Shown here piece after piece: positions 22,910 through 35,061 of a stretch of 64,000 nt of DNA (positions are counted from its first letter, which is position 1; every line of letters starts with the position of its first letter). The stretch is from assembly GCA_020912385.1 (NCBI GenBank), contig CP087209.1:1364001-1428000 (forward strand), in the 5' to 3' direction. Under the pieces are notes generated by a model, which had not been told where the DNA came from, searched no databases, and worked only from the letters and a program-made list of their open reading frames with translations. The translations under genes and the position numbers were made by a program. Origin of the DNA: Neofusicoccum parvum. Taxonomy: Eukaryota; Ascomycota; Dothideomycetes; Botryosphaeriales; Botryosphaeriaceae.

Positions 22910-24305
22910 TGTTGCTTGGCGGAAGTTGTTGTCCAACAGCAGCGGAGTCGGTGCTCAAGCTGCTTTTGGAGAAGTCCTTGCGGAAGAAAAGGACTGATGC
23001 TATGGAGAGAAGTGCTTGGCAAGATGATGCATCATGAGCAGCCATGGCTACTTGTATGTGCGACCGACGGCTGTGCACTGTGACGATATCCATGGGTGTC
23101 TGGACAAGGTGCTGATTCCACGGGCCGTAGCCGTCGTTATGGATCTCAAGAATAGCTCGGCCTGCATTGTGACTTGCCCTATACAAGCAATAGATCTTGC
23201 GGCGTAGACGACAGCACCAATGGGGTTGCCCGGAGTAGTTAGCCGAGCCACGGGAAAGCTAGAAGTAGGACAAGCGTGAGTAAAGACGCGCGCGTGTGGG
23301 GTGAGCGCTTCGAAGTTTCTCTGCTGCGCCGCATAACGCAGCCAATCGGCGCTGTGTGACACGGCCCCCAAACGGCAACCGGGCGCTTAAACAACACCAA
23401 CTCGCCTCGCAACTAAGTCACGTCTAATTTCACAGTGTCTCTGTGCCGCATCCACGCCGCATCTTCGCCGCATCCACGCCGCATGCCGTCAAAATTAGCC
23501 CGCATATCCGCAAATATCACTTCCGCCCCTCCCCGACACCTGATTCTCCCCACTCTGTTCTACTTCTTGCCTGCTTCACCACCTTTCACCCTGCTATTCC
23601 CTGAGAGGCGAGCCGAGACCCAGTTTTCTTCGTATGCTCTACCCGGACACTCGCCTTGCCTTCCACCGTCTCCTTCTTTCCTCCAGTCGCTCTTCCTCTG
23701 TGCCTCTCACTCTTGTTGTTTCCCTCCCGATTTCATCCATATGAACGAGACAAACACCTCCCCATAAATCAATACCACCTGGGGCTTTTTTCCTTTCCTT
23801 CTGTTTTCTCCTCTTGACACACCATGCTCCATACTCCCCTCGCTCTTTCAACAATTTTGGTGCATGTCGGCGCCTAGTCGACGTCCCTTGAGTTAATAGC
23901 CCCTGAAAAAAAAAACCTGGCAAGATCAGAAGTCAGCTCGTAAATTTGCTAAAGCGTCATAAAGAACACTGCTCACGCAAGCAGATACAGGACATACACG
24001 AAGATATCACAGTCTGCGGATGAAGAACAATAGCCAGGGGAAAGACAGATCACGGTCAAGCTGGGTACGTAGCTGCATGCACGTCATACATTGTACGCGC
24101 GACTAAATTTCTTTTACAGGAGATGGCGCACCAGCTGCCCTCGAGACCTGACAAGGCGCTCAGCAGACAGAGCCCGGCGGACTCCCAAAAAATGTACATG
24201 GAACAAGAAATTTCGTCGAGAAAGAACACCGATGGCCCTCCTCAAATCTTTTCATAACCAAGAAATTGCCAAATGTGGCTACCACGAACCCATATGCGAG
24301 GTAAA
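22910..24305. other. Intergenic region with pyrimidine-rich tract
   Basis: About 1.4 kb. From 23500 to 23750 the plus strand is strongly pyrimidine-rich and ends at a tiny ATG frame (23741), which resembles a fungal 5' leader; yet no gene follows on the plus strand. It may be promoter sequence for the minus-strand GPI-protein gene or an unrecognised non-coding transcript. Confidence 0.45.
23446..23486 (+). repeat. Short tandem direct repeat
   Basis: The 18-mer GCCGCATCCACGCCGCAT appears twice in tandem, separated by a few bases. It lies upstream of the pyrimidine tract. No function is evident. Confidence 0.7.
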
Positions 24306-25494
24306 TTACAAGCCCAGCTCAGCATCAGTGATGCAGCTGCCGTCAGTGGCAGTGGAGCCGATCTCCGAGCAGATCGGAGGATGAGGGGTGTCGATGAAGA
24401 GGCCAACGTTGTCACCGTACTGGTCGAGGATGTTTCCTGGGTTTATGTGAGTGGGACAGCCTAGGAGTATGTGATTAAGTGTACTAACCTCTGGGGCGGT
24501 AGTTGCAGAAAGTAAGCATCATGTCGTCGCAGCTGTTGACAGCGCAGCCGACAGCGTAGCTACCCTTCCACACCATCTGGGTGAAATGGAGAATGTTGGG
24601 ACCCTCGGTGGGAACGGTTGAGGCACCCCAGTAGGGGCCGAAATCGTTGTACTCCTCGTAGTACATGTTGGTGAAGAACTCCGGGGCCTCGTTGAGGTTC
24701 TCCGTAGTGATCGAGCCACCGAGACCAATGGTCATCTGGCCCATGTTCTGGCCGAAGTTGGTGGTGCTGTTACAGATGCATCAGTCAATAGAACAGGCAA
24801 GTCATGAACTTCAAGACGCTTACCTATCGATGGTATGGTTGTACACGCAGGTGGCTGCGGAATCCGCGGCCTTGGCCTCAAGGTCATAGTCCCAGTACAT
24901 CGAGCAGCCGTCGGTGTGGTTGGCACGGTGAGCGTTGTGGAAAGCCAACCACCTCTTGGCAGCCACACTTGTCGGCTCGGCAGTCAGCGTTGCGGTAGCA
25001 TCGACGGAGGAAGTCGGGCAGAAGGCATAGGTGCTGAATCCACCGGCAGCAGAAGACTCGGTCGTGGTAGGCGTAGCCGTGGTAGTAGGAGCAGCCGAGG
25101 TCGTGGGGGCAGCCGTGGTCGTAGGAGCAGCAGTAGTCTCAGGGACGACGGTGCTCGAGGGCGCAAGAGACACCGACACCTCAACGAGGGCAGAAGAGGT
25201 GGTGACAGGGGCGGCCACAGAGGTGGTCTCGACCGGGGCGGGGGCCTCAGAGGAGGTCTCGACCACGGGAGCGGCAGACGAGACAGTGCTCACGATGACG
25301 ACCTGGGAGCTGGTGACGGCCTCCTGAGTCACAGCAACGGTGCTGGTCTCAGCGGTCGTGGGGCAGGGCCCGGTCGCGGTAACGTACTTGGTGATGGTCA
25401 CCAAGTCAATGTCGGTAACGTAGACCCGCTTGTGGAGGGGGCTGGCGAAGGCATTGGAGGCCAGCGAGGCCGCGATAAGAGCAGAGTAACGCAT
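24306..25494 (-). CDS. Secreted CAP/PR-1 (SCP) domain protein
   Basis: Exons 24824-25494, 24489-24766 and 24306-24436 give 359 residues. A signal peptide (MRYSALIAASLASNAFA) is followed by a Kex2-like KR at 22-23. Residues about 40-175 are Thr/Ser/Ala/Pro-rich with APTTTAAPTT-type repeats, likely O-glycosylated. The CAP domain occupies about 180-335: KRWLAFHNAHRANH, then CSMYWDYDLEAKAA, the CAP1 signature HFTQMVWKGSYAVGC and the CAP2 signature CNYRPRGN, followed by a short Cys-containing tail. Fungal CAP proteins (yeast Pry type) are secreted and bind sterols or fatty acids. The last intron (24437-24488) splits the CAP2 signature and restores GN, which supports the model. Function in this fungus is inferred from family. 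Confidence 0.93.
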
Positions 25495-28400
25495 GATGTC
25501 GAATCAACAATGGTCGATTGGGACGAGGACGACTTGGACCGAAGCAAGCGTGGGAGATCTTCAAGACCGGGGGATACGACCGAGGCGTATGGGTGTGGTA
25601 AAGAACGTGACGCCCGAAAAGGACTGGTAGTGAACGTGGTGGCCTGCGAGAGAGCCGAAAGAAAGAGCGTGGAGAACCGACCCGACTTGAAAGCGAGTTG
25701 AGATCAAAACCAAGAGCGTGTGTGAGTGGGCAGGCCGGACGAATATGTATGGCGGAGAATGAGCGGTGCTGACAGCCACAGTCGGGGCGCTATCCGGGTT
25801 GGCTGTTTCACAAACATGCGGAGAGCTTGGAGCACAAATGAGAAGGGATCACCACCCTGTCCACCTACGTATGTTTAATTCCTCGGTGGGCCCTGTGGAA
25901 TTAGGCAGTGGTGCAGCCGCGCACCGCGCGCAGGGCTGGTGCCGGCAAGCGTCGCAGCCGGAGATCGCAATTCAAGCTCGCGGGCAGAGCCTCGCGCTGG
26001 CTCTGCAGCGCTCGCGACGGTCTGGACGCCGTCGAGGCGGCTCTCCGGCGGCGCAGGCCCAGGGCTGGGGGCTCAGGAACCAGCAGGGGGGATCATCTGG
26101 CATCCCAGGCGCTGATCACACGCGTGGCTTGTCGAGATATTCGGGCGACAACGCGGCCTCGCCAAGTGCGGCCGTGGGCCGAGACGGGGGCTCTGCAGCC
26201 GGGCGGGCAATTTCTGGCAGACGCCTAGCCAGCTGGCAGCCAGGAACAGGGCGGCTGCAGCCGCGCGCAGAGCACGCCGCCGGCTGCCGTTGGACAGCGC
26301 CATCGGTGAGCCGGCCGGGAGATTTGGGCGTTGATTGAGGGGCCGTCTGGGGGCCTGAGAAGCGGTGGCCGGTGCTGGCGCGGCGGGCGGCTGAGAGCGG
26401 CGCCGTCCGGGCTGTCGCGGCGGGCGCGCCAGGGCCTGAGGCAGTCGCTGCGGCGGTTGGCTTCGGCCTCGCAGCGAGGCTCTGGGGCGCAACTGCAGTT
26501 GGTGGCGCATGTTGCTGGGTGTGCTGGCGCTGGCGGCAGCGGGACATGGGTGGGCGGGCGGCGGGCCAGGCACCAGGTGCAGGCGATGCGCGACACCCCG
26601 GCCAGGACTTCCGCGCTGATCTAATCGGCACGTGCCCGCCGCAGCTGCCCTCCTGAGCGCTCACCCTCGCCCTCGCCCTCGCCCTCGCACCCGCGACCCA
26701 CGGAGCCGGCATCTTCCCTCACCGGCCGCCGTCTCGCCATCATCGATATCGCCTTCTTCCAGCCCTCTCCGCACGCAGCCTCGCGCCGGCCCCGCCCCCA
26801 AGAGCTGGGTGTCACGGCAGCTGCTCAGCGTGCTCCGCACCACCGCGCCGTTTCAGTGCTGCGTCTCGCAGTGCCAGTCCGCGGGGCAGGCCGTTCAGCG
26901 CTCAGCTATAACCGCCGCACTAATGGGTATTGCAGTACCTCTCACGGCGTGTGTTGGCTGGTTGGCCAGCCTCCTTTCTGGCTTCGGATCATGAAACGCT
27001 TTCGACGGCGCCCGAGCCACTCGGCGGTGTACAATGCTTACCCGCCTCCATATTGCCTCTGACCACCGCTGAGTCCTGCCCCGAAGCTGCAATCTTTGTC
27101 GCCGGCCACAGTACGGAGAATCGTCCGCCCAGAAATCCAACTCGAGACTTGGCGCCAACGCCTCCGCTCAGCGCGCTCACTTCGCTCAGCCCTATGTACA
27201 TGTGCCTCCAGCCGATCGTCGTGTCTGAAATTGCGCTCTCCGCCTTCCACAACCCGCATGTCAGCCAGCAACTCGGCCTGCCATTTCCCCAGCCGCATTT
27301 TGGTTTTCCTGACAGCCTCCAGAGTCTCACCTGCCTCCTGTTTGTGGCAATTCTTCTGGCGGCAATCCCCCTTTCCGGGGCCAAGGGAAGCCTTCTGTCT
27401 TGCATATATGAACGACAAATGATCTCCGTAATGACCATCATCCGCCGCCGCGCACTGCCAACTAGCCCGCACCGCCGCGAAGTCAAATTTTGACCCGCCC
27501 CGGACGATGCACTCTGAATCCAGTTAGACCTGCTGCGCGCAAGACAGCGGAAGCCTGCAACAACCAAGACATATGCCCTTTTCCGGCCTCAGGCCCTTAG
27601 CATCTGTCAACGGAAAGAGCGGTCGCACAACAGAACATCCTCAGGCCCAGCAGTCAGGCCCACCGATCGACTCCTCTTCCGTCTGCTTGCACTCCTATAG
27701 CGGGTCAGCGACGAGGGAATCCTTGTGCAATCATTGGCCCGCCGTCTCCTGGCCAACGCCACAAATAGCAGCGTCAATGACACGTGAGGCACTGTGCGGA
27801 GAGCCGCCTTCTAGACTGCCAGCGCTGACCTTCTGGAAAATCCCGTGTTGCGCAATATCTTCCTGACTCTTTATCCCCTTTTCCTATCTCTCCATGGGCC
27901 GCCAAGTGTGGAGTGTACGGAGGCTCGTGTTCAGTGAACACATTCACCGGTCAGTGGCTCTGGCTTTGTTGTGCTATTCGTCCTCTTTACGAACACCGCT
28001 CTCCGCCACGGGGATTCCGGGAAGAGGTCTCATATTTCGAGCCTTCGTAAGTACCCAGTATCTCAGAGGCTGTGTCGATTGCTGGCCTGTTTTTGACGCC
28101 TGCATTCGTATGAAGAGGTCCAGCTGCATTTAGCCGTGTTCACAGCCGCGTCATCCGGTCACCAATCAGAGCACTCGTGAAAACGGAGGTCCTTTCAGAA
28201 CCAGGCTGGGCCCGCAAAGCCTGCCGAGCGGTTCCACCGAGCTATTTTCCGACAATCTCTCTGCGTTCAAAAGCCGCCACCTTCATCAGACAGTGTTGCT
28301 GTTGAACTTCAATCTCTTTCACTGCCGCAGAAGGCTGATATGATAGCGTTCGGATATTACGCCCGGGATTACAAGCCTCCCTGTGGCCGCGTCAACAGGG

Positions 28401-29573
28401 CTACTTCTTGTTTTTTAAGCGACATTGGCCTTCATAACAATTCCATAACCACTTCCCAGTCGATAGCCTCACCTGCATTGTTGACTAGATAATGAAGATT
28501 CTTGTATTAGGTCAACAGGCTTGTGGAGGATTGCATGTCTTCTCAAGTGCTCGAGACAGGCCGACGCCGATATCGGCATGATTTCGCTGCATACCGCATC
28601 CTGCCAGTCGCAGAGCGGTGGCTACAGTGCTGCAAACAATACAATAGCCTCACAGCGTGATCATGCTTGACAGTGGTCTTTGGAAGCATTTGGCGGGGTG
28701 CGCAGGTTCTTTACAACGTACACCGAATTGATCAGGACGTATGCTCCAAGTCTTCCCGCTCAGCTGTCGGCCAACCACCGCTGCAGCGTACCTTCCGTAC
28801 AGGTCTTTTCTCTTGAGTCTCGACACTCGATGCTGCTTTCTGCCAGTGCCCAGTTGGTGTGGTGGGCCGCAGTTCCTGCGTTGGGATGAGGATGCGTTCC
28901 GGCCTCCCCTTCCTCTTCCAACCCAGGCGCTAGGAACAGGTCGACACTTCACCAGCAGTCTCTCCAAGCCGTCGACACTACACTCTCACGCACCATTCCA
29001 CAATTCTCCCATTGAATACCAAAGCATCTTCACACTGCTATCGTCATTGGCCACCTTCGCCACCACTATCTTGGACATCAGCCACCGACCGGTTTGCCGT
29101 GCAAGTCAGTAGTCACCACGGATTTCCCCACGCTTGCGCTAACATGAAAGCCCCTGCACCTTAGCTTTACTCGACACCGACCGAGCACCACAGCGAACAT
29201 CAACGCTCTCCCCGTAAAGCCACTACCGTGTCGTATTGTTGCTTGACTGCGTCTTCCAACTTCCGCCTCTGCGCGACGCTTCAATCCAGGCTTCTGCCCC
29301 TGTCAATCGAGCCACAGTGACAAGTAGAGCTGTATCTCTGACACCCGCTCGTGGTACCGACTTCGTCTTCACCCTCGGCGGCGTCACTTTTGCAGCAGCC
29401 ATCTCGAAGATCCGGTGACTTCTCTACTCTGCATTGCCGCTGCTCGGAATACATACCTTACAAATTCTTGTGAGTTTTGGAATCCGCACCTGAGTTTCCC
29501 AAAGCCGAACCAATTTTTGGGGCTGCCTACTGACTGGCGTTCAGTATTCATTGAATTCAGATCCGTCATCGCC
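25495..29573. other. 4-kb region without a convincing gene
   Basis: The largest gap in the window. The first part (25.9-26.8 kb) is very GC-rich and carries long spurious frames on both strands with shifting Ala/Arg/Pro-rich composition. The second part (27-29.5 kb) has ordinary composition; 28950-29400 on the plus strand is C/T-rich and may be a long leader of the gene starting at 29574. I see no tRNA, rRNA or transposon. Confidence 0.45.
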
Positions 29574-30890
29574 ATGGATGCCTTGAGCTACCACGTAAGC
29601 AAACTTGTCAAACTAGATTCAAAATCACATCAAGAGCACCTCTAATTTGCGACAAGTGGAGAATTCACCTTGAAGCATTCAAGCATAGGCACTGGTTCTT
29701 GGGCTTTCTTTCCACGGAGATGATCTTACGCAAGGCATTCCGACAGCTCACCTTCACTGGGGATGACGAACTTGCGACAGTGAGTGACACACTCACCCGG
29801 TGCCCTCCCGGGTGTCCATTCATCAGGACCATTGAGTATCGCATTTCGAGAAGACCCGTCGTGCAAAGTGACAACGGAAATCCTCGGCTCGTGACTGATT
29901 TCGGCATTCTGCTCGGCGATATATCCTCCTACCAGAACAACACTGCGAATAATAAAATACAGGGTGTCAATCTAATTTTGAACACATCAGCTCAGGGCTT
30001 TGGCCTTCCGAGAGACCCTGTGGGGAATACTGTCATTAATCCCCCGACTACCACTGTCGACTGTGTATCACACCTTCAATTTGAAGGCTATGTGCGGCCC
30101 GAACCTATGCTGCGTATTGCTTCAGCGCTCGTCGGCTTGCCATCCATTTCTCTCAAAGTTGATGAACATATGTGGGACAACAGGGGCCGTCTCCAGTTCC
30201 GACACAGTAAGTCGTGACATCAATGTTGGGATCGGCTGCTAACCTTGCGGAGCACTGGGGCAAACTTTAGGTCTACTGCCGGCGTCTGTTCGCCGCATCA
30301 ACATAGATCTGATCAACACGGATAAGAGTTTAGATGCCACCAGCGACCTTCCGGAAGACCTTATGGAAGATGGCGCAGACGGTTTGGCACCAACCCTGCG
30401 CCACACTGCAAGGCACAATGGTTATGAATCTATCGCCATCCGCGCTCAGCGCATATCACAAGAATACCTGTGGCCACAGGGCACCCACGACCTTGATTCT
30501 GTTCCTCTCTGGCCAGATCTGGAAGCAGTCTATATTCATTTTGAGCCACGGGTGTCAGGAGGAGCGGTTCCTGCGGACACTATTGGCGGGCTGTTGAATA
30601 CGTTGTTCGCAGCGGCTGGTCGTGCCGCACAAAGAATGCCGAAACTCCTCCGGATGACAATCTTAGTCACGCTTGAAGGCGCCGGCACTCAATTCCTGCA
30701 GTATTTGCAGAACGGACCGAAAGGTGGTCCTCAGCTTTCCGTCAGAGTCTCAGAGGGCCACACGTTCGACGACGACATCTCGAACAGTTGGAGGGTGCCA
30801 GCACGGTGGCCAGAAGGACGCAAACATTTCGGCGGCAAGGGGAAGAAAAAGAATTACCATGTCACTATGGCGCAGGCGATAGGACAGTGA
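29574..30890 (+). CDS. Hypothetical protein, F-box-associated DUF6546-like
   Basis: Exons 29574-29594, 29657-30206 and 30271-30890 give 396 residues. The second intron (GTAAGT, CTTTAG) is clear. The first is less certain: its donor is GTAAGC, and the acceptor at 29656, ten bases after a CTAAT branch-like site, is the only one I found that keeps the frame. Segments such as NNKIQGVNLILNTSAQGF and LWPDLEAVYIHFEPRVSGG, plus the overall layout, recall the fungal family DUF6546, whose members usually start with an F-box. Here only YHWRIHLEAFKHRHWF is left of such an N-terminus, so the true start may lie further upstream or the F-box may be lost. The C-terminus is basic (GGKGKKKN). Function is unknown. 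Confidence 0.62.
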
Positions 30891-32237
30891 GAGTTCATTT
30901 CTTCAGCGAGGTGGAGGTCAGAGTCCAGACGCTTTGAGGGTCTGGAAAAAGATAGGACACCGTCATTACCCAAATTGACATAGAGTTGAGGCAGTACAAA
31001 TCCAGAACGGGCTTCAGAGTTTGCACTCGAACAAGTCTCAGGCAAAGCATGCGCCAACTCTAGCCCCGGGATCTCGCACCCAATCGAAGACGCCCATGCT
31101 GTGAAACTTCTTCCACGAAACATTCCATCCGAGCCAGCCTCCCTACGGATTACCGCTACTCGTATCTCCTCCAGCCTCGGACCCCCACACGCACACATGC
31201 GCGCCCACCCCACACGCCGATGATCCCTCTTTCCTCCCACCCGTCCCGTTCCGAACCGCATCACATGCATGTCCACATGCAACACCCCTCCAGATGCTCT
31301 TCCCCGAGCCAATCAGCCGCTCCGCAGGTGCCGGACGAACCAACCACCTGGTCACGCATAAAACTAAAACACCGCGTTAAACTTCATGCACCACCCCCCG
31401 CCTCTCACAGCGCGATAAGATAATGCAAGGTCGCTGTATGGGAGAGCAACCGTCCTCTAGGAAGCCCGCCCAAGCAGTCCACCTCTCGATCTAGGCACCG
31501 CGTCGCAAGAAATTCCGCGCAAAGCGGCGGCGCGCAGCAGCAGCGGGCACCCCTCCCGCCAAATCCTTCCCTCCCTCGCACCTCCACAACCTTGACCGCA
31601 GCAAGGCGATAAGATAACAACAGGGCCAAAGCTACCCAGCATGCTATTTGCATCAAGCTTCCCTCAGAGGGTCCATGCCTCCTCCTCCGGCAGCCCTAAC
31701 CAGCCCTCCCTCCTCCACCTGCCCGCCTCCATCGAGAAAAAGTCAGTCAGCTGGACACGGCCACCATGCAGCCATGATCCAACGCAGAACGCGCGCGAGA
31801 AAGCGTCGCGACACCTGGCCGTGCCTCCTCGCCGCGCGACGACGGGCGCGCCAGAAAGCCCAGAGATAAGGCCGGGCACCGCCTGCGCGGACAGACGGTG
31901 CCAGCGCGTAGACGTGCGTGTGTGCGGGCGGACGGGGTGCAGCTGTATGTACAATGCATGCATGCACGCGTGCGCTGGGCGAGCCCGCCAAGCCCAAACG
32001 TTATCTCCCCCGTCGCCGTCGAACCGGTCCCTTCCACCCCGCCTCTCCGCTGCGCGCGCCCATCCCCAACGGCGTGGACGGTGAGCCAGCCCGCGGCGGG
32101 TCGAGCGAGCAGGGTTGGCTCGGAGGCGTTGGTTGAGCGCCCACGTCTTCCCACGCGCCCAACGAGCACCCCGCCAGCCCATTCCCAGCGGGCGCCGCGC
32201 GAGATGTCTCCTGGTATGCAGGGCCCGTGGCACCGCC

Positions 32238-32260
32238 GGCGGCGGCGGCGGCGGCGGCGG
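32238..32260 (+). repeat. (GGC)n microsatellite
   Basis: An uninterrupted GGC run of about seven and a half units in non-coding sequence. Confidence 0.9.
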
Positions 32261-32680
32261 AGGAGGCCGACGGGGCGGGCGGGGAGGAGCAGCCGTGCGT
32301 GGGTAGGAGGAGGAAGGCGAGAAGGAAGGAAGTCATGGTGGCTTGCGTTTTGAGCGGGCACCAGTCGATCAGGCGCCCCTCCCCGCCAGCGCGGGTTCAG
32401 CAAATGGGTTGGGCCAGTAATTGCACCAGCGGCGTGAGGTCTCGCGTCAAACGTCACAAGGCGACGGTGGTGGTGGTGGCCCCATCCCGTGCTCGGCCAG
32501 ACCGTCGGGCGGATTCGCAGCCATCTACGCGTTGGATGTGTGCGAGTATGGCGCCGGCGGAGGGAATGGAATGATGCAGCTTCCCGCAGACAAGCAGCAT
32601 TACGAGCTGAGTGGGCTAGCAACGCGCGTCTCCTGCGTGGGGACAGCCGTCCGCGAATGGAGTCAGTTGTGATGACACAC

Positions 32681-32705
32681 TGCTTGCTTGCTTGCTCGCT
32701 CGCTG
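32681..32705 (+). repeat. GCTT/GCTC tetranucleotide repeat
   Basis: Tandem GCTT units turn into GCTC units over 25 bases, in intergenic DNA. Confidence 0.85.
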
Positions 32706-32951
32706 GCGTGCAAACGTCCTTTTTTCAGTTCGATCGAGAGCACCTGGAACCCTCTCGATTAGGTGAGGAACTACGGGAGTAAACCCTCGCAGGGTCTTGG
32801 TATCTTCTAATCTACGACGAACACCCCATGCCAACCCGGGCCACCCCCCCTTCCCCGTCATGCATAACTCGTCAAGCCCCCGGGCTGCACGTCTATCTGC
32901 TTCCTATCACAGCCGCGCTGCGCTCCCCGCGGGAAGGGCGAAGAGAGCTCG

Positions 32952-32975
32952 AGCGTCTCAGCGTCTCAGCGTCTC
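32952..32975 (+). repeat. Three copies of an 8-mer
   Basis: AGCGTCTC is repeated three times in tandem. Confidence 0.9.
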
Positions 32976-33596
32976 AGCCTTTGCTCGCAAGCTCCCTCCG
33001 TCCGGCCAATCGGCTCGCGCAAGGCTGACGGCGCGGCCGACGATCCCTCCACCCATCCACGCAAGCCGCAAACCCACTCGCCCTCGACCGTTGAAAGACG
33101 AAAAGGAAACAAGAGAAAGGATCTCAAAATACACTCTCTTCTATGGTTCTCGACTCCCCAACCCGTCCCTTGCAACCTGCACGTAAGCAGCCCCTCAGAC
33201 CGCTGAGCTCGATAAGCACCCTAAAAATCCTCAAACGATCGGTCATAGGTCGTAAGCCTGAAAAAAACGCCTGACCCGGATCACTGCCGCTCCAAACGCC
33301 CCAAACCTGAAACACCTTGCGGCAAAAAAAAGACCAGTGGCAAAACACGGAGTAACGAACGATGAGCAGGAATTGTGGGGTAAAACGAATCTCTGAGACA
33401 CCACCCGTGAGGGTTTCCAAGCGTCCGGTCTTTCAGCAGCGGCGGCAGCCCCCAACTCTCCATCTCCTGTGGATTCTCCATTCGACCATAATTCCCTCCT
33501 CTTTGCATTAATCTTTACGCTAGGTTCCAGACTGTACGGTACGGTAGTGGCAGACATTGGCGGCAAATTGCGGTTCCAAAACAGGCGTGAAACGCT

Positions 33597-35061
33597 CTAG
33601 TAGACAGACGATTTCCTCCTCCTCCCGTTGAACGCGCCGCTAGCGTTGACGACGTCCTGCAGAGCATCGTGGGCGCGGTCTTCGCGACGGTCGAGGAAGC
33701 CATTGAAGTAGGCGGGCAGGAAGCGGCGAGAGTCTTTTGCGAACAGTTAGCCCCAACAATGCAATAAAAGGAGACCACCAAAAGAGACCACCGTGAAGAA
33801 CTTACTTGCGTGATCCTCCGCAAACTCCACGCCCTCTCCACCGCGCCTGACCGTCTCCTTGACCGCCTCCTCCAGCAGCCCGGTGCCCACGCCCTTGCCT
33901 CTGTACCGCAGCTTGACCGTCCACGCCTTGATCACGCCCCTCCCCTTGCGCCGCCTCGCGGCCTTGTTCCCCGTGCTGCTGGGGCCAGCCCATCCCAGCA
34001 CCAGCGCGCCGATGACCTGCCCGCCGAAGCGGGTGACTATGACGCTGTCGGCGGCCTCGTCCAGGAAGCTCCAGTTGACCGACTCGGCGTGGTGGATGTA
34101 GCCGCTGGTGGCCAGGCGGACGGCCACCAGCAGCGCCATCGTCACGCCCGCCGCCGTCGTGAGCACGACCGGCAGGTCGCCCGGCGCGCGGTGCATGTAG
34201 TGGTGCAGCGCCGCCAGCGCCAGCACGTAGCCCGCCAGCACCCCCGGGTGCGACAGCACCGCCCACGACGCCGCCTGCCGCTGCTGCGCGACGCTGTCGG
34301 CCACCAGCTTCAGCGCCGCCACCTTGTCCTCGTCGCCCGTCGCCGCCTCCGTCTCCAGCTCCGGCACGCCCGCCAGCGCGTCCGCCGCCGCTTGTCGTTG
34401 AGGCTGCTGAGCGGCGGCGGCGGCGGCGGCGGGTATTGGCTGGAAGAGCAGCTGGCCGCCGCCGCCGGCCTCCTGGTGACGACGCTGGCGCACCTGAGAC
34501 GCGGCTTGCTGTTGCTGTTGTTTCGCGGCCGGTGCGGCGCCCAGCGAGGAGGGCGACAGCAGGTCGGTGGGGCCCACGGCGTCGCTGCCGTACTCGTCGG
34601 CGGACATGGCCATGGCGGACGCCAGCGGTGACGGCGGAGGGAGGTGCGAGATGTGCGCGTCGCTGCTGCCGCGCATGGACGACGGCGTCGAGATGGGCGA
34701 CGGGAACGGCGAGTCGACGTCCGGCAGCGTGAGGTTCGCCGAGAGCGAGGTCAGGAAAGCTGCGATAAGCGCGGGCGTGTCAGCGGCGTGAATCCGGCGG
34801 CTTCTCAGCGCGCAAACCAAAGGGTCGGTGAGGCGCGCGGCGGAGGGTGCAGATAGGGACGCCGGGCCTGCCCTGAGGGCCATTGAGCGGCAAGCTTCAC
34901 TCACCAGCTGCGGTCCGCGAGCCTGGAATGGAGGAGCCCCTCCTGTGCTCGCCAAAGGCCGGCGGCGGTTGCGAGATGGAGGGATTCGAGGTGGGCGGCG
35001 CGGCGTTGGCGTGGTGAATCGAGTTCCTGATAGTGTTGATGGGGACTACATGGCGGACCAT
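33597..35061 (-). CDS. Membrane-associated GNAT N-acetyltransferase
   Basis: Exons 34905-35061, 33806-34759 and 33597-33733 give 415 residues. The ATG at 35061 has the context GCCACCATGG. Residues 1-210 are disordered, rich in Ser, Pro and Gln. Two hydrophobic segments follow at about 223-240 and 248-268. The acetyltransferase fold then runs to the end: FGGQVIGALVLGW and motif A RYRGKGVGTGLLEEAV (Q/RxxGxG/A, acetyl-CoA pyrophosphate binding), then a final exon encoding SRRFLPAYFNGF. The hydrophobic pair before the GNAT core recalls NAT8-like enzymes anchored in internal membranes. The 145-bp first intron is longer than its neighbours and holds a decoy ATG at 34883. The substrate is unknown. 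Confidence 0.83.

Larger units (their letters stand above)
30891..33596. other. Convergent 2.7-kb GC-rich intergenic region
   Basis: It separates the 3' ends of the DUF6546-like and GNAT genes. Composition is GC- and C-rich with several microsatellites. Long frames on the minus strand (for example 31747-32622) have no family resemblance and look spurious. Confidence 0.5.

Noticed and set aside
26073..26712. Long GC-rich minus-strand frames
   Set aside because: Three overlapping frames are open at once because of GC richness; Ala/Arg/Pro composition without motifs.
31747..32622. Minus-strand frame of 291 codons
   Set aside because: Low-complexity, no domain, opposite frames are equally open.
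34760..34955. Alternative start of the GNAT protein at 34883
   Set aside because: The ATG lies inside a 145-bp intron with a good GTGAGT donor and ATCGCAG acceptor; the ATG at 35061 has better context.
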